Assembly (NCBI GenBank): GCA_963784615.1
Contig: CAWASG010000001.1
Span: 1,364,001-1,428,000 of the forward strand
Length of the DNA: 64,000 bases
Direction: 5' to 3'
Origin: UBA11403 sp963784615
Lineage (GTDB): Bacteria > Pseudomonadota > Gammaproteobacteria > Legionellales > Legionellaceae
Part shown: positions 9,407 to 17,897 of the stretch, in pieces
Layout of the letters: each line of letters opens with the position of its first letter
Position numbering within the stretch: the stretch's first letter is position 1
Notes under the pieces: generated by a model
What the model saw: only the letters and a program-made list of their open reading frames with translations
Database searches by the model: none
Told to the model about the DNA's origin: nothing
Translations under genes and position numbers: made by a program

Positions 9407-9936
9407 TGCACACTTTACTCACACTGCTGTTTAGTTTTGGAAAAATCGGCCTAGTTTCGCTGGGCGGCGGGAATTCCATGCTTAAACTCATTGAATATGA
9501 AACCGTTGTCCTGCATCACTGGATCGACCGTGAAGAATTTGTCCGCATGATTGGCACCAGTTTCTTGTTTCCCGGATTAACGGCGGTGAAACTGTCCGCT
9601 CTCATTGGCTATAAAACCGCGGGCATTGCTGGTCTGCTGCTTGCCGTGTTTGCATTAAATTTACCGGGACTGTTGATGGCGACAATCGGCTATGGCTGGT
9701 TAGCCAACCATGGGACACCTGCGGCAAATAAACTCATGATTATCGTTCAGTATGGCGCCCTTGCATTGCTATCGGCAGCAACGTTCTCCATCGCCCAAGA
9801 CGTTCTCGCCATGCAACACTCTATGATTTTGGTCGCAAGTTGCGTATTATTTTTTATTGCACTTGCCTTTTTAAATACCTCGCCATTTTGGGGGTTTCTT
9901 GTTTTTATTGGCGTTTGTTTTGTTACGATGCCTTAA
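9406..9936 (+). CDS. Half-size chromate transporter (CHR) family membrane protein
   Basis: A 176-residue hydrophobic protein with about five membrane segments. It carries the N-terminal CHR signature FGKIGLVSLGGGNSMLKLIE and WIDREEFVRMIG. Classical ChrA is a fusion of two such halves; short CHR proteins usually work as pairs, and no second half is next to this one. The ATG at 9406 overlaps the previous stop (TGATG), with AGGAAAGG upstream; an upstream TTG at 9391 is less likely. The transported anion is unknown. Its position between an unknown protein and ppk1 hints at an oxyanion or phosphate-related role, which is inference. Confidence 0.8.
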   Translation: MHTLLTLLFSFGKIGLVSLGGGNSMLKLIEYETVVLHHWIDREEFVRMIGTSFLFPGLTAVKLSALIGYKTAGIAGLLLAVFALNLPGLLMATIGYGWLANHGTPAANKLMIIVQYGALALLSAATFSIAQDVLAMQHSMILVASCVLFFIALAFLNTSPFWGFLVFIGVCFVTMP

Positions 9937-9945
9937 GGGATGCAA

Positions 9946-12015
9946 ATGACCATCGACTTGGACAATACAGACTATTATCTCAATCGTGAATTTTCGATGC
10001 TCGCATTCAACGAGCGTGTGTTGGAATTGGCGAACGACAAACGCAATCCCTTGCTCGAGCGCTTGAAGTTTTTATGCATTTGCAGTGGCAATCTCGATGA
10101 ATTCTTTGAAATTCGTGTCGCCGGATTAAAAGAAAAAATAGCTGCCGCTTCACCCAAACTTAGTATTGATGGCCTGCGTGCAGAAGACATATTCAATGAA
10201 ATCTCCCAATGCGCTCATAAGCTCATTGAAGCGATTTACACTACATTTAATCAGCGGCTTCTCCCCGCGCTTAAACACGAAAATATTCATTTTTACAACG
10301 AGGACGAGTGGACGGATGACATCCTCCTATGGGCAAAACATTATTTTAATCATGAAATACGCCCCATCGTCAGCCCCATCGCACTCGATCCATCACACCC
10401 TCTTCCCCGTTTATTCAACAAAAGTCTCAATTTCATTATCTCCCTCAGTGGTAAAGACGCATTCGACCGAAATATTAACTATGCCGTGGTTCACGCGCCA
10501 CGCTCACTTCCTCGAATGATTCGACTACCGTCTGAAATGTCGGATGAAAGTGATTGTTTTGTTTACCTCTCAACCATCATCAAAACCTATATTCATTTGC
10601 TGTTTCCAGGCATGGAAATCGATGGGTGTTATGCTTTTCGCTTGACGCGCAACAGTGATTTACTCGTGCGCGAAGAAGAGACTGAAGATCTTGCGGTTGC
10701 TGTTCAACGCGAACTATTTTCACGTCATTATGGACATGTTGTGCGGCTGGAAATTGATAAACACTGCCCAGACACCATCACTGAATTTCTGTTACAAAAA
10801 TACCAATTGCACTATGAAGATACTTACTATTGCGATGGGCCGGTGAATTTACAACGCTACATCAGTGTTATCAACAGCATCAAGCGCCCAGACCTCAAAT
10901 TTCCAGACTTCATGCCGCTATTTCCACTATTTCCCAAATCAGAACATAATTTATTTAATGTGCTGGATAAGCAGGATATTCTGCTGCATCACCCCTATGA
11001 AAGTTTTGAGGTTGTGGTTGATTTTGTACGACAGGCTGCCGCTGATCCCAAAGTTTATGCTATCAAACAAACACTCTATCGCACGCCTTATGATTCCATC
11101 ATGGTGCAATCGCTTGTAGAAGCCGCGCGTTCGGGTAAAGAAGTCACGGCTGTCATCGAACTTCGAGCACGATTTGACGAAGAATCCAATCTTCGACTGG
11201 CCAATCAGCTGCACGAAGCGGGTGTTCTCGTGCTATATGGCGTGGTTGGCTTTAAGACTCATGCGAAGATGACCTTGGTTGTACGCCATGCAAATGGACG
11301 GCTTAAAAGCTATATCCATTTAAGCACTGGTAATTACCATGAAGAAACCACTAAACACTATACTGATCTGGGCTTACTCACAGCATCCCCGAATATGACC
11401 GCCGACGTACAATCTATTTTTCAACAACTCACCGGGTTGGGCAGGGCCGTCAAACTAAAAGAGATTTGGCATGCGCCATTTACCTTAGATAAACACCTGA
11501 TACACTTGATTCAAGCGTGCAGCGACGCCGCCGCAAAGGGCATCCATTCTGAAATTTTCATCAAGGTAAATGGCTTAACCGATAAAGCAATAATTCAGGA
11601 ACTGTACAAGGCATCACAGGCCGGCGTTAAAATCACCTTATTGATAAGAGGCATCTGCTGCCTCAAGCCAGGCATTAAAGACATTTCAAATCATATACGG
11701 GTTATATCAGTCGTTGGGCGGTTTCTTGAGCATCATCGCGTGTACTATTTCAAACGCGGCGATGAAGAGCAATTCTTCTGCTCCAGCGCCGATCTCATGG
11801 AACGAAACCTCCACCACCGCATCGAAGTGATGTTCCCCATTCTTGATGAAACCTGCCAAAAACGCATTAAAAGTGAAATCATCAACAATTACCTTAAAGA
11901 CAATTCTGGCGCGTGGGAACTAAAACCCGATGGGCATTACAAGCAATTGACTCAACGCACGCATGATGCTCAGGCGTGCTTGCTGGAGCGGTTTAATGGC
12001 GTTGACTTGTTCTGA
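9946..12015 (+). CDS. ppk1: Polyphosphate kinase 1
   Basis: PPK1 reversibly polymerises the gamma-phosphate of ATP into polyphosphate. The N-terminal YYLNREFSMLAFNERVLELA, the NLDEFFEIRVAGLK motif and the phospholipase-D-like C-terminal domains are all present. The phosphorylated and assisting histidines are seen in FKTHAKMTLV (about 438) and HLSTGNYHEE (about 457), at the same spacing as E. coli His435 and His454. The total of about 689 residues is full length. AAGGG precedes the second ATG (9946) by 6 nt but abuts the first (9940), so I favour 9946. It is the last gene of a tight three-gene operon. Confidence 0.96.
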   Translation: MTIDLDNTDYYLNREFSMLAFNERVLELANDKRNPLLERLKFLCICSGNLDEFFEIRVAGLKEKIAAASPKLSIDGLRAEDIFNEISQCAHKLIEAIYTTFNQRLLPALKHENIHFYNEDEWTDDILLWAKHYFNHEIRPIVSPIALDPSHPLPRLFNKSLNFIISLSGKDAFDRNINYAVVHAPRSLPRMIRLPSEMSDESDCFVYLSTIIKTYIHLLFPGMEIDGCYAFRLTRNSDLLVREEETEDLAVAVQRELFSRHYGHVVRLEIDKHCPDTITEFLLQKYQLHYEDTYYCDGPVNLQRYISVINSIKRPDLKFPDFMPLFPLFPKSEHNLFNVLDKQDILLHHPYESFEVVVDFVRQAAADPKVYAIKQTLYRTPYDSIMVQSLVEAARSGKEVTAVIELRARFDEESNLRLANQLHEAGVLVLYGVVGFKTHAKMTLVVRHANGRLKSYIHLSTGNYHEETTKHYTDLGLLTASPNMTADVQSIFQQLTGLGRAVKLKEIWHAPFTLDKHLIHLIQACSDAAAKGIHSEIFIKVNGLTDKAIIQELYKASQAGVKITLLIRGICCLKPGIKDISNHIRVISVVGRFLEHHRVYYFKRGDEEQFFCSSADLMERNLHHRIEVMFPILDETCQKRIKSEIINNYLKDNSGAWELKPDGHYKQLTQRTHDAQACLLERFNGVDLF

Positions 12016-12295
12016 ATAAGTGCGCCCGATCTGAATGTGGGATCCATGCCTAAAAATTGGCTTCGTTGATTATAAATCACCAACGGAGCGACGCCATACT
12101 TTTGAGCGCGATTTTGCATAACTGTCTAAAGGATCAGTTGTATACGAAAAATCCGGTGTAATAATAGCGTATACCTTAAGTTGACGTCAGGAGATTCATT
12201 GAAAAGCGTCAAGGTAAAGTTTGTTTTTATATTTATAGACAGATTCATCACAAGGTAATAGACTTTAACCTGACAGAATATGAAAAGGATGGCTT

Positions 12296-12586
12296 ATGAG
12301 ACCCTCAGAAGCATTACAATTGCATCGCAAAGAGATCCGTTTTATTGTTGAGCAGCATCATGCCAAAAACGCGCGAGTGTTTGGATCTGTATTAGATGGT
12401 GAGGATACAGAATTTAGCGACTTGGATCTGTTAGTGGATACAACGGAGCAAACGACGTTGTTAGATATTGCAAAAATACAAAATCAATTACAAAAACTCC
12501 TTCATGTCTCTGTGGACGTATTAACACCGAAAGGACTACCCGAGCGTTTTCGCGCAAAAATATTGCGAGAGGCCAATCCTGTATGA
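12296..12586 (+). CDS. mntA: MntA-type nucleotidyltransferase antitoxin
   Basis: A 96-residue minimal nucleotidyltransferase with the signature GS at 30-31 and D42/D44 (VFGSVLDGEDTEFSDLDLLV). In MntA/HepT modules this protein is the antitoxin and AMPylates a tyrosine of HepT. AAGGA lies 7 nt before the ATG. The stop overlaps the hepT start (ATGA). An inverted TTGACG...CGTCAA pair about 100 nt upstream (near 12191-12216) could be an operator, but this is not proven. Confidence 0.88.
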   Translation: MRPSEALQLHRKEIRFIVEQHHAKNARVFGSVLDGEDTEFSDLDLLVDTTEQTTLLDIAKIQNQLQKLLHVSVDVLTPKGLPERFRAKILREANPV

Positions 12587-12954
12587 CAAAAAAAGATGCC
12601 ATGCGGATCCCTGATTATTTAGAGCATATATTGGTAGCGCTCAAACGGATATTTGATTATGTTGAGGACATTGGTGAAGTAGACTTTTTAACAAATGCTC
12701 TGGTTCAAGATGCGGTTCTTCGAAATTTAGAAATTATTGGTGAAGCCTCAAATAAACTGGTTCGTTACCATGATAAATTTATTAAACAATACCCTGATGT
12801 GCCTTGGGAGGACATGTACTGGATGCGAAATCGTATTTCTCACGGCTATTTTAGCATCGATTTTGAAATTATATGGAAAACAATTGAACAAGACTTACCT
12901 ACATTAGAGGAACAGATTCAGAATATTTATAAAAAAGTGACACAACCATCATGA
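12583..12954 (+). CDS. hepT: HepT-like HEPN-domain RNase toxin
   Basis: A 123-residue HEPN protein (DUF86). The RNase motif R-x4-H is R82...H87, followed by Y89 (RNRISHGY); the tyrosine is the AMPylation target in studied HepT proteins. All key residues are intact, so the toxin should be functional and kept in check by the preceding MntA. It overlaps both neighbours by 4 nt, so the three genes 12296-13523 form one translationally coupled set. Confidence 0.9.
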   Translation: MTKKDAMRIPDYLEHILVALKRIFDYVEDIGEVDFLTNALVQDAVLRNLEIIGEASNKLVRYHDKFIKQYPDVPWEDMYWMRNRISHGYFSIDFEIIWKTIEQDLPTLEEQIQNIYKKVTQPS

Positions 12955-13523
12955 CAGGTCAAAGGATTGGGTATATTCGCGTAAGCAGTTTTGACCAAAA
13001 CACAGATCGACAACTTGAAAATATTGCCGTAACTAAGGTCTTTACCGATAAAGCATCTGGCAAGGATACGCATCGACCGCAGTTGATTGCACTTATGGAG
13101 TTTATCCGAGAGGGAGATACCCTGGTTATTCATAGCATGGATAGATTAGCCAGGAATCTGGATGACTTGCGTGGGATTGTTGCACGTTTAACTCAAAAGG
13201 GCGTGGCGATTGAGTTTGTCAAAGAGCACCTTACATTTACTAGTGAAGCAACGCCAATGGCTAATTTAATGTTATCTGTTATGGGGGCGTTTGCTGAATT
13301 TGAACGGGCGTTAATCAAAGAACGTCAACGTGAAGGGATTGCAATCGCTAAATTGAAGGGTGCTTATAAAGGACGCAAAAAAGCGTTGTCGCCTGAACAG
13401 ATAAATGAATTAAAAACATGTATTTTAGGCGGAGAAAAGAAAGCGCAACTGGCTAGAAAATATGGGATTAGTCGCGAGACTCTTTATCAATATTTGCGAA
13501 ACGACGTTCAAGTTTCCTCATAA
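12951..13523 (+). CDS. Serine recombinase (resolvase/invertase family)
   Basis: A 190-residue small serine recombinase. The catalytic Ser12 is in YIRVSSFDQN, followed by HRPQLIALMEFIREGD and SMDRLARNLDDL with the conserved arginines. A C-terminal resolvase-type helix-turn-helix (about 145-185; ARKYGISRETLYQYL) binds DNA. Size and layout match Tn3 resolvases and plasmid Pin-like recombinases. It overlaps hepT by 4 nt, which is unusual because resolvases are normally independent units; the module could come from a plasmid or transposon. A 23-bp perfect inverted repeat lies 110 bp downstream. Confidence 0.92.
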   Translation: MTGQRIGYIRVSSFDQNTDRQLENIAVTKVFTDKASGKDTHRPQLIALMEFIREGDTLVIHSMDRLARNLDDLRGIVARLTQKGVAIEFVKEHLTFTSEATPMANLMLSVMGAFAEFERALIKERQREGIAIAKLKGAYKGRKKALSPEQINELKTCILGGEKKAQLARKYGISRETLYQYLRNDVQVSS

Positions 13524-13632
13524 AAAATGTTACCGAAGAATAAAAAAGGGACATTACATGGGGAAGTTATCGATGGATCTTTATTTAATCACGTTGACAG
13601 GGTTGCGCGGGGAAAAGGTGTAACCAGAAGGC

Positions 13633-13792
13633 CTCAGTCATCGTTTCGCCATCCGTCGTTGCGAGCGAAGCGCGGCAATCCAGAGTACGGAGCTTCGAAC
13701 CCTGGATTGCTTCGTGCCTCGCAACGACGCCTGATATAACATTGCACATATTGTGAGGTTCATTGGGCGCGGATGGCGAAACGATGACTGAG
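13633..13792. repeat. Perfect 23-bp inverted repeat enclosing a family 1 hairpin
   Basis: The segment at 13633-13655 (CTCAGTCATCGTTTCGCC and 5 more bases) recurs inverted and identical at 13770-13792. Between them is a family 1 palindrome (13656-13769). It is immediately downstream of the serine recombinase. It may be ends of a nested element or recombination sites. No gene is seen in this gap. Confidence 0.8.
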
Positions 13793-13803
13793 ACCAACCA
13801 GAA

Positions 13804-14145
13804 TTATACATTCAAGAACTCTGTCGATAATTTAGACTCATTAAGCTGTATTCCGCTTTGTGCGATTATAATGTCTAAGGCATCCTCTGAATTAAATGAT
13901 GAGCGATAAGAGCGATTAGATGAAACTGCATCGAAAACGTCAGCCACTGCAATAATTTGAGCCTCCAGAAGTATTTCATCTCCCTTTAAACCATCAAGAT
14001 AACCGCTGCCATCGAGTCTCTCATGATGTTGAAGAGCGACCTCAGCTAATGGCCAAGGCAAATCATTTGTAGTTAAAATATCAAATCCAGCTCTTGAGTG
14101 GTGTAGAAGCTCAAGGTCTTGTTCACGTAGTGGTTTAAACTCGAT
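13804..14145 (-). pseudogene. HD-GYP domain fragment (5'-truncated c-di-GMP phosphodiesterase)
   Basis: The open frame runs from 14145, just after an in-frame TGA, to 13804 without a plausible start. It encodes the second half of an HD-GYP domain: EFKPLREQDLELLHHSRAG, then ALQHHERLDGSGYLDGLKGD, then IIAVADVFDAVSSNRSYRS. The first half, with the HD metal ligands, and any receiver or sensor domain are missing. The C-terminal end looks natural. I call it a remnant of a transcribed response-regulator-type phosphodiesterase gene, cut off next to the HicAB pair. Confidence 0.8.
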
Positions 14146-14175
14146 TCACGATGAGCGCCGAATGATTTTTCAGAA

Positions 14176-14619
14176 TCAATGCCCTTTAGGTAATGGTTCC
14201 ATTGATATAATTAATTGCTGCCCTAAAACGTGAGCTATTTTTTCTAATTGTCTAAGGCTGGGCCAATGCTTAGGATCTTCAAGTCTAGAAACCGCTGGCC
14301 ATGATGTATTTAGGCTACGAGCTATCTCTGAAGTTGTATGATCTCCAGATAATTTTGCCCATCTTATTAATAAAGATGCCTGAGCCCTTGCTGAGGGAGA
14401 AATAAATTGTTGTTGACCCTTGCATTTAGAAGGTTGTGGCACCTCTATGCCCTCTTCCAAACGTCCTTCAATCGCTAAAGTTAGTACTTCTGATGCATTA
14501 AAGAAAGCTTCTTCCTCGCTCGCCCCTTCTGTAATTGCCTCTGGCATGTCGATAAATTGAACAAAAAATCTATTATCACTTTTATCAAAAGTAATTTGTG
14601 CGGGATATAATACATTCAT
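14176..14619 (-). CDS. hicB: HicB family antitoxin with C-terminal HTH
   Basis: A 147-residue antitoxin. The N-terminal partial RNase-H-like HicB fold (YPAQITFDKSDNRFFVQFID, then MPEAITEGASEEEAFFNASE) is followed by a helix-turn-helix (about 95-140; TTSEIARSLNTSWPAVSRLE) that probably represses the operon. Its ATG overlaps the hicA stop by 4 nt. Order is toxin first, antitoxin second, as usual for hicAB. Confidence 0.9.
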   Translation of the reverse strand: MNVLYPAQITFDKSDNRFFVQFIDMPEAITEGASEEEAFFNASEVLTLAIEGRLEEGIEVPQPSKCKGQQQFISPSARAQASLLIRWAKLSGDHTTSEIARSLNTSWPAVSRLEDPKHWPSLRQLEKIAHVLGQQLIISMEPLPKGH

Positions 14620-14801
14620 TTTAATTTTACTCCAGTTTGCCGTTCAATTTCAGCTAACAGTCCTTTACCAATATCGCGATTCCCATGAACTGAGACAGTA
14701 GTTCTTAGATTGTCTTTACCCAAACGGTGGTGACTTCCATTGACTCTTAAAACTTCCCATCCATATTTTTCTAATAGTTTTATTATTTCTTTGCCAGTCA
14801 T
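14616..14801 (-). CDS. hicA: HicA family mRNA interferase toxin
   Basis: A 61-residue double-stranded-RNA-binding-fold toxin that cleaves mRNA in ribosome-independent fashion. MTGKEIIKLLEKYGWEVLRV is followed by GSHHRL, whose His24 is the expected catalytic residue. The glycine and basic positions are normal, so it looks functional. It is coupled to hicB. Confidence 0.9.
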   Translation of the reverse strand: MTGKEIIKLLEKYGWEVLRVNGSHHRLGKDNLRTTVSVHGNRDIGKGLLAEIERQTGVKLK

Positions 14802-14906
14802 GATTTACTCACATTGCCTTACATATTATGATATATCAAAAAAGATATAAAATCAAATTAAACGCTATAATTGAAAGATTTTTACAGGTAAAAGAAGAGG
14901 AGCAAT

Positions 14907-15899
14907 TTATTTATTGGATCCCAGCAATCTTTTATGTAATTGCCCCGGCTCCTCTCTCGCCAGTCGTGGCACCAAATAACCTGGCAGCAGGCGTTGTATC
15001 TCCTGAAACACCGAATCAATCTCATCCATCGAGGCGTCAAAATGAGCCGCGCCTTGAACTTTGTCTAGCACATGCAAATAGTATGGCAATACCCCGCTGG
15101 CAAATAACGTCTCACTCAACGACACTAAAATATCCGCGCGATCATTCACGCCCGCCAAATACACCGATTGATTTAAGAGATGACAACCCGCCTGTCGCAA
15201 CGCTTGGAACGCAGCTGCCGTTTGTTGGTTCAACTCTTGAGGATGATTACAGTGCAGAACAATCACTTTATTTAAAGGCGTATTGGCCAAACAAGTCAGC
15301 AAGCCGTCATCAATCCGCTCGGGTAAAACAACGGGAATGCGAGTATGAATTCTAACCGTTCGAATATGTGGGATCTGGGATAATTTATTGAATAAATCAA
15401 CAAGGACTGCATCTTTGGCCAGTAACGGATCGCCGCCACTCAGAATCACTTCATTAATGCGTGAATCCTGTTGAATATAATTGAGCGCCGCGTCCCAACC
15501 GCTTCGGCCAGGATTATTGTCATAATATGGGAAATGTCGTCGAAAACAATAGCGGCAGTTGATGGCGCAGGCACCTGTCAGGGTGAGAAGGACGCGACTT
15601 AAATACTTGTGAATCAAACCTGGAATGGGGTTGGCTGCCGCTTCATGCAAGGGATCTTCCGAATAACCCGCGTTAACCTGCATCTCAGCTCCAACAGCCA
15701 GCACTTGCAATAAGAGAGGGTCTTGCGGGTTGCCTCGTTGCATTCGCTCCGCAAATCCTTTGGGAACGCGTGTTTTAAACGACTGCTCAGCCAGTGGCTC
15801 GGCTAATGTCCGTGGCAAGTCCAAAAAATCGAGCAAATCTACGGCTGAAGTGAAGCCTTGTGCTAAAATTTTCTGCCAGGACGGGTTAGTATCTCGCAT
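14907..15899 (-). CDS. epmB: EF-P beta-lysylation protein EpmB (lysine 2,3-aminomutase-like)
   Basis: EpmB (YjeK) is a radical-SAM enzyme that turns (S)-alpha-lysine into (R)-beta-lysine for attachment to Lys34 of EF-P by EpmA. The radical-SAM cluster is C111-x3-C115-x2-C118 in CAINCRYCFRRHF. Pyridoxal phosphate is also expected. The frame extends to an ATG at 15950, but family members start near MRDTNPSWQKIL, and the ATG at 15899 leaves room for a divergent promoter region with efp. No strong ribosome-binding site decides. Being divergent from efp, its substrate, supports the assignment. epmA is not in the window. Confidence 0.93.
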   Translation of the reverse strand: MRDTNPSWQKILAQGFTSAVDLLDFLDLPRTLAEPLAEQSFKTRVPKGFAERMQRGNPQDPLLLQVLAVGAEMQVNAGYSEDPLHEAAANPIPGLIHKYLSRVLLTLTGACAINCRYCFRRHFPYYDNNPGRSGWDAALNYIQQDSRINEVILSGGDPLLAKDAVLVDLFNKLSQIPHIRTVRIHTRIPVVLPERIDDGLLTCLANTPLNKVIVLHCNHPQELNQQTAAAFQALRQAGCHLLNQSVYLAGVNDRADILVSLSETLFASGVLPYYLHVLDKVQGAAHFDASMDEIDSVFQEIQRLLPGYLVPRLAREEPGQLHKRLLGSNK

Positions 15900-15974
15900 T
15901 ACACATCTAAAGTTGGTAAAATCCATGAACTTTAACGAATTTACATTCATTTCTCAACTCTATACGGAGCATAC

Positions 15975-16544
15975 ATGGCAAATTATGGTATCAATGATTT
16001 TAAAAATGGCTTGAAAGTCATGGTGGATGATGCGCCGTGTAACATTGTCGAAACTGAATTCGTCAAGCCAGGCAAAGGTCAGGCATTCACGCGCATTAAA
16101 ATTAAGAACCTGAAAACAGGTCGTGTGGTTGAGCGCACCTACAAAACCGGTGAATCACTTGCTTCTGCTGATGTTGCCGATGTTGAAATGCAATATTTAT
16201 ACAACGACGGCGAGCAATGGCATTTTATGGTGCCCGACAATTTCGAACAATATGCTGTGAGTGTAGAAACCCTTGATGAAACGGTTAAATGGCTTAAAGA
16301 ACAAGACATGTATGTCGTCACATTATGGAATAACGAACCCATACAAGTCACGCCACCTACTTTTGTCGTCTTAACCATTACAGAAACCGACCCTGGCCTC
16401 AAAGGCGATACATCTGGTGGCGGCGGTAAACCCGCAACCTTAGAAACGGGTGCCGTGGTTCGCGTTCCTTTGTTTGTTCAACAAGGCGAACTCATTAAAG
16501 TCGACACCCGCAATGGCGAGTATGTGTCTCGAGCGAAAGAGTAG
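15975..16544 (+). CDS. efp: Translation elongation factor P
   Basis: EF-P relieves ribosome stalling at polyproline stretches. It has 189 residues and three OB-type domains. The modified lysine is Lys34 in KPGKGQAFTR, the beta-lysylated type, which fits the neighbouring epmB. Start MANYGINDFKNGLK is typical. Its 3' end is followed by a degenerate family 2 repeat. Confidence 0.97.
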   Translation: MANYGINDFKNGLKVMVDDAPCNIVETEFVKPGKGQAFTRIKIKNLKTGRVVERTYKTGESLASADVADVEMQYLYNDGEQWHFMVPDNFEQYAVSVETLDETVKWLKEQDMYVVTLWNNEPIQVTPPTFVVLTITETDPGLKGDTSGGGGKPATLETGAVVRVPLFVQQGELIKVDTRNGEYVSRAKE

Positions 16545-16561
16545 TTCATTGATGTCCGTGT

Positions 16562-16600
16562 GAGTTGGGTTGAGGCGGTTAAGCCGAAACCCAACCTACG
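16562..16600. repeat. Short family 2 palindrome after efp
   Basis: GTTGGGTTGAGGCGGTTAAG, then CCGAAACCCAACCTACG, forms a single imperfect hairpin of the family 2 core without outer arms. Confidence 0.7.
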
Positions 16601-16611
16601 GTAACATCATA

Positions 16612-16932
16612 TCACCGTCTACCGCCGTGATGACCACCCCAACCACCATGATGACCACCGCCCCAACCACCACGATAACCACCAGCCCAACCGCCACGAT
16701 AACCACCACCCCAACCGCCATAATAACCACGACCCCATCCACTGTATGCGTCTACAGCATAGACAGGCGAGTAGTCGTTTTGGTAGCCCCAATAATAGGA
16801 TGGATAAGCTCCATAGTCGCTGGTATAAACCGTACTGGCATAACCAGGACTATAGGTTACTGTATCTACGGCACAACCCGATAAGATAGCGGTTGACGCC
16901 ACAACAACCAATGCAACACGATATGTTTTCAT
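16612..16932 (-). CDS. Small Gly/Tyr/Trp/His-rich lipoprotein
   Basis: From the ATG at 16932 (AGGGA about 8 nt upstream) the 106-residue protein has a lipoprotein signal MKTYRVALVVVASTAILSGC with lipobox LSGC. A Tyr-rich segment follows (SYYWGYQNDYSPVYAVD), then a tail of repeated GGWGGGYRG/GGWAGGYRG and GHHGG units. It should be anchored in an envelope membrane. Gly-Trp-His-rich tails may bind metal or protect the surface; no function is established. An ATG 42 nt further upstream would add residues before the signal and is less likely. Confidence 0.75.
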   Translation of the reverse strand: MKTYRVALVVVASTAILSGCAVDTVTYSPGYASTVYTSDYGAYPSYYWGYQNDYSPVYAVDAYSGWGRGYYGGWGGGYRGGWAGGYRGGWGGGHHGGWGGHHGGRR

Positions 16933-17027
16933 AATGATTTCCCTATGCATATTAAGTACATTAAGTATATGCATAGATCTTTAAATATACAAACTGTCGT
17001 GTTTTATCAGTATTTCAGGGTGATTCT

Positions 17028-17158
17028 AGTACCGCTTCCACTCGTTTTGTCATTGAGAATGTTTTGATCTACCCTCATCCGCCCTGTCGGGCACCTTCTC
17101 CCGTCAACGTGAGAAGGAACTCCGTTGCTGGTGTCGGTTCTACGGCGGGAATTGCTGA
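17028..17158. repeat. Degenerate family 3 repeat
   Basis: AGTACCGCTTCCACTCGTTT resembles the end of the full element at 8358. The TCTACCCTCATCCGCCCTGT hairpin core and GGCGGGAATTGCTG follow. The right end is not recognisable. Confidence 0.65.
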
Positions 17159-17168
17159 TGACTTAATT

Positions 17169-17897
17169 TTATGCCCACTTGAGCATGTCAATTTGCGCGT
17201 GTAACTGACCATATCCAGCTTCGACATTCACATAATCACGATGCGCAAGATAAACCGATAACGATCCATCATCTGTTGCCGTTTTTGCCTGTAAAATTGC
17301 GTTGTAACGGAGTGCTTTCAACCGTTGAAATTCTGACGGTCGCGTGACTAAATAAAAATTTCGGTAAAACCGCTGATGTTCAAGATTCAGTGCCACTGCA
17401 TCCCCATGCAATTTTTTTCCAGGAAAATATTCTTTGATTGAGTAATCATTATTGTTATGAACTGCGATAATTTTACCAGCTGGCAATAATAACTTAACCT
17501 TTTCGACAAGCTTTCTAACTTCTGCATGAGCACCGGAAGAATAATGACCGAATGTTTTCAAGGTTTTTTGAATGCCAACATCGGTAAACATACGATTGGG
17601 ATCAAACTCATAACGCTGATGGTGGAGGTGAAATACAATATTTCTTTTGCCGGGATGAATTAACGTCATCACACTACCGCCCTCTGTTTCAACAACATGT
17701 TGAGCAGCTTGCAACGCGGTGGTTTCATTGTGATGAACATGAACAAAGGATTGCCCTTTGCCATGTTGTATTTGCTTAATGATAACCTTTGTATCCCCTA
17801 CACGAACAATGGTGTTCCTTACACCCATCGCCGATTGAGATTTCACAACACACCCGACCAGCACGAGCCCCATCACAATAGCAAACACTCGAATCAT
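17169..17897 (-). CDS. Hypothetical His-rich lipoprotein
   Basis: A 242-residue protein with lipoprotein signal MIRVFAIVMGLVLVGC (lipobox LVGC). I do not recognise the family with confidence. The body is a single soluble domain with clustered histidines: SFVHVHHNETTALQAAQHV near 51, IVFHLHHQRYEFDPNRMF near 87 and KIIAVHNNNDYSIKEY near 142. The spacing of these His/Asn motifs suggests a metal or ligand site, as in some periplasmic hydrolase-like domains. It is followed by no partner gene in the same direction. Confidence 0.65.
   Translation of the reverse strand: MIRVFAIVMGLVLVGCVVKSQSAMGVRNTIVRVGDTKVIIKQIQHGKGQSFVHVHHNETTALQAAQHVVETEGGSVMTLIHPGKRNIVFHLHHQRYEFDPNRMFTDVGIQKTLKTFGHYSSGAHAEVRKLVEKVKLLLPAGKIIAVHNNNDYSIKEYFPGKKLHGDAVALNLEHQRFYRNFYLVTRPSEFQRLKALRYNAILQAKTATDDGSLSVYLAHRDYVNVEAGYGQLHAQIDMLKWA

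Noticed and set aside
14828..15355. 175-residue plus-strand frame
   Set aside because: It is antisense to epmB, has no ribosome-binding site and matches nothing I know.
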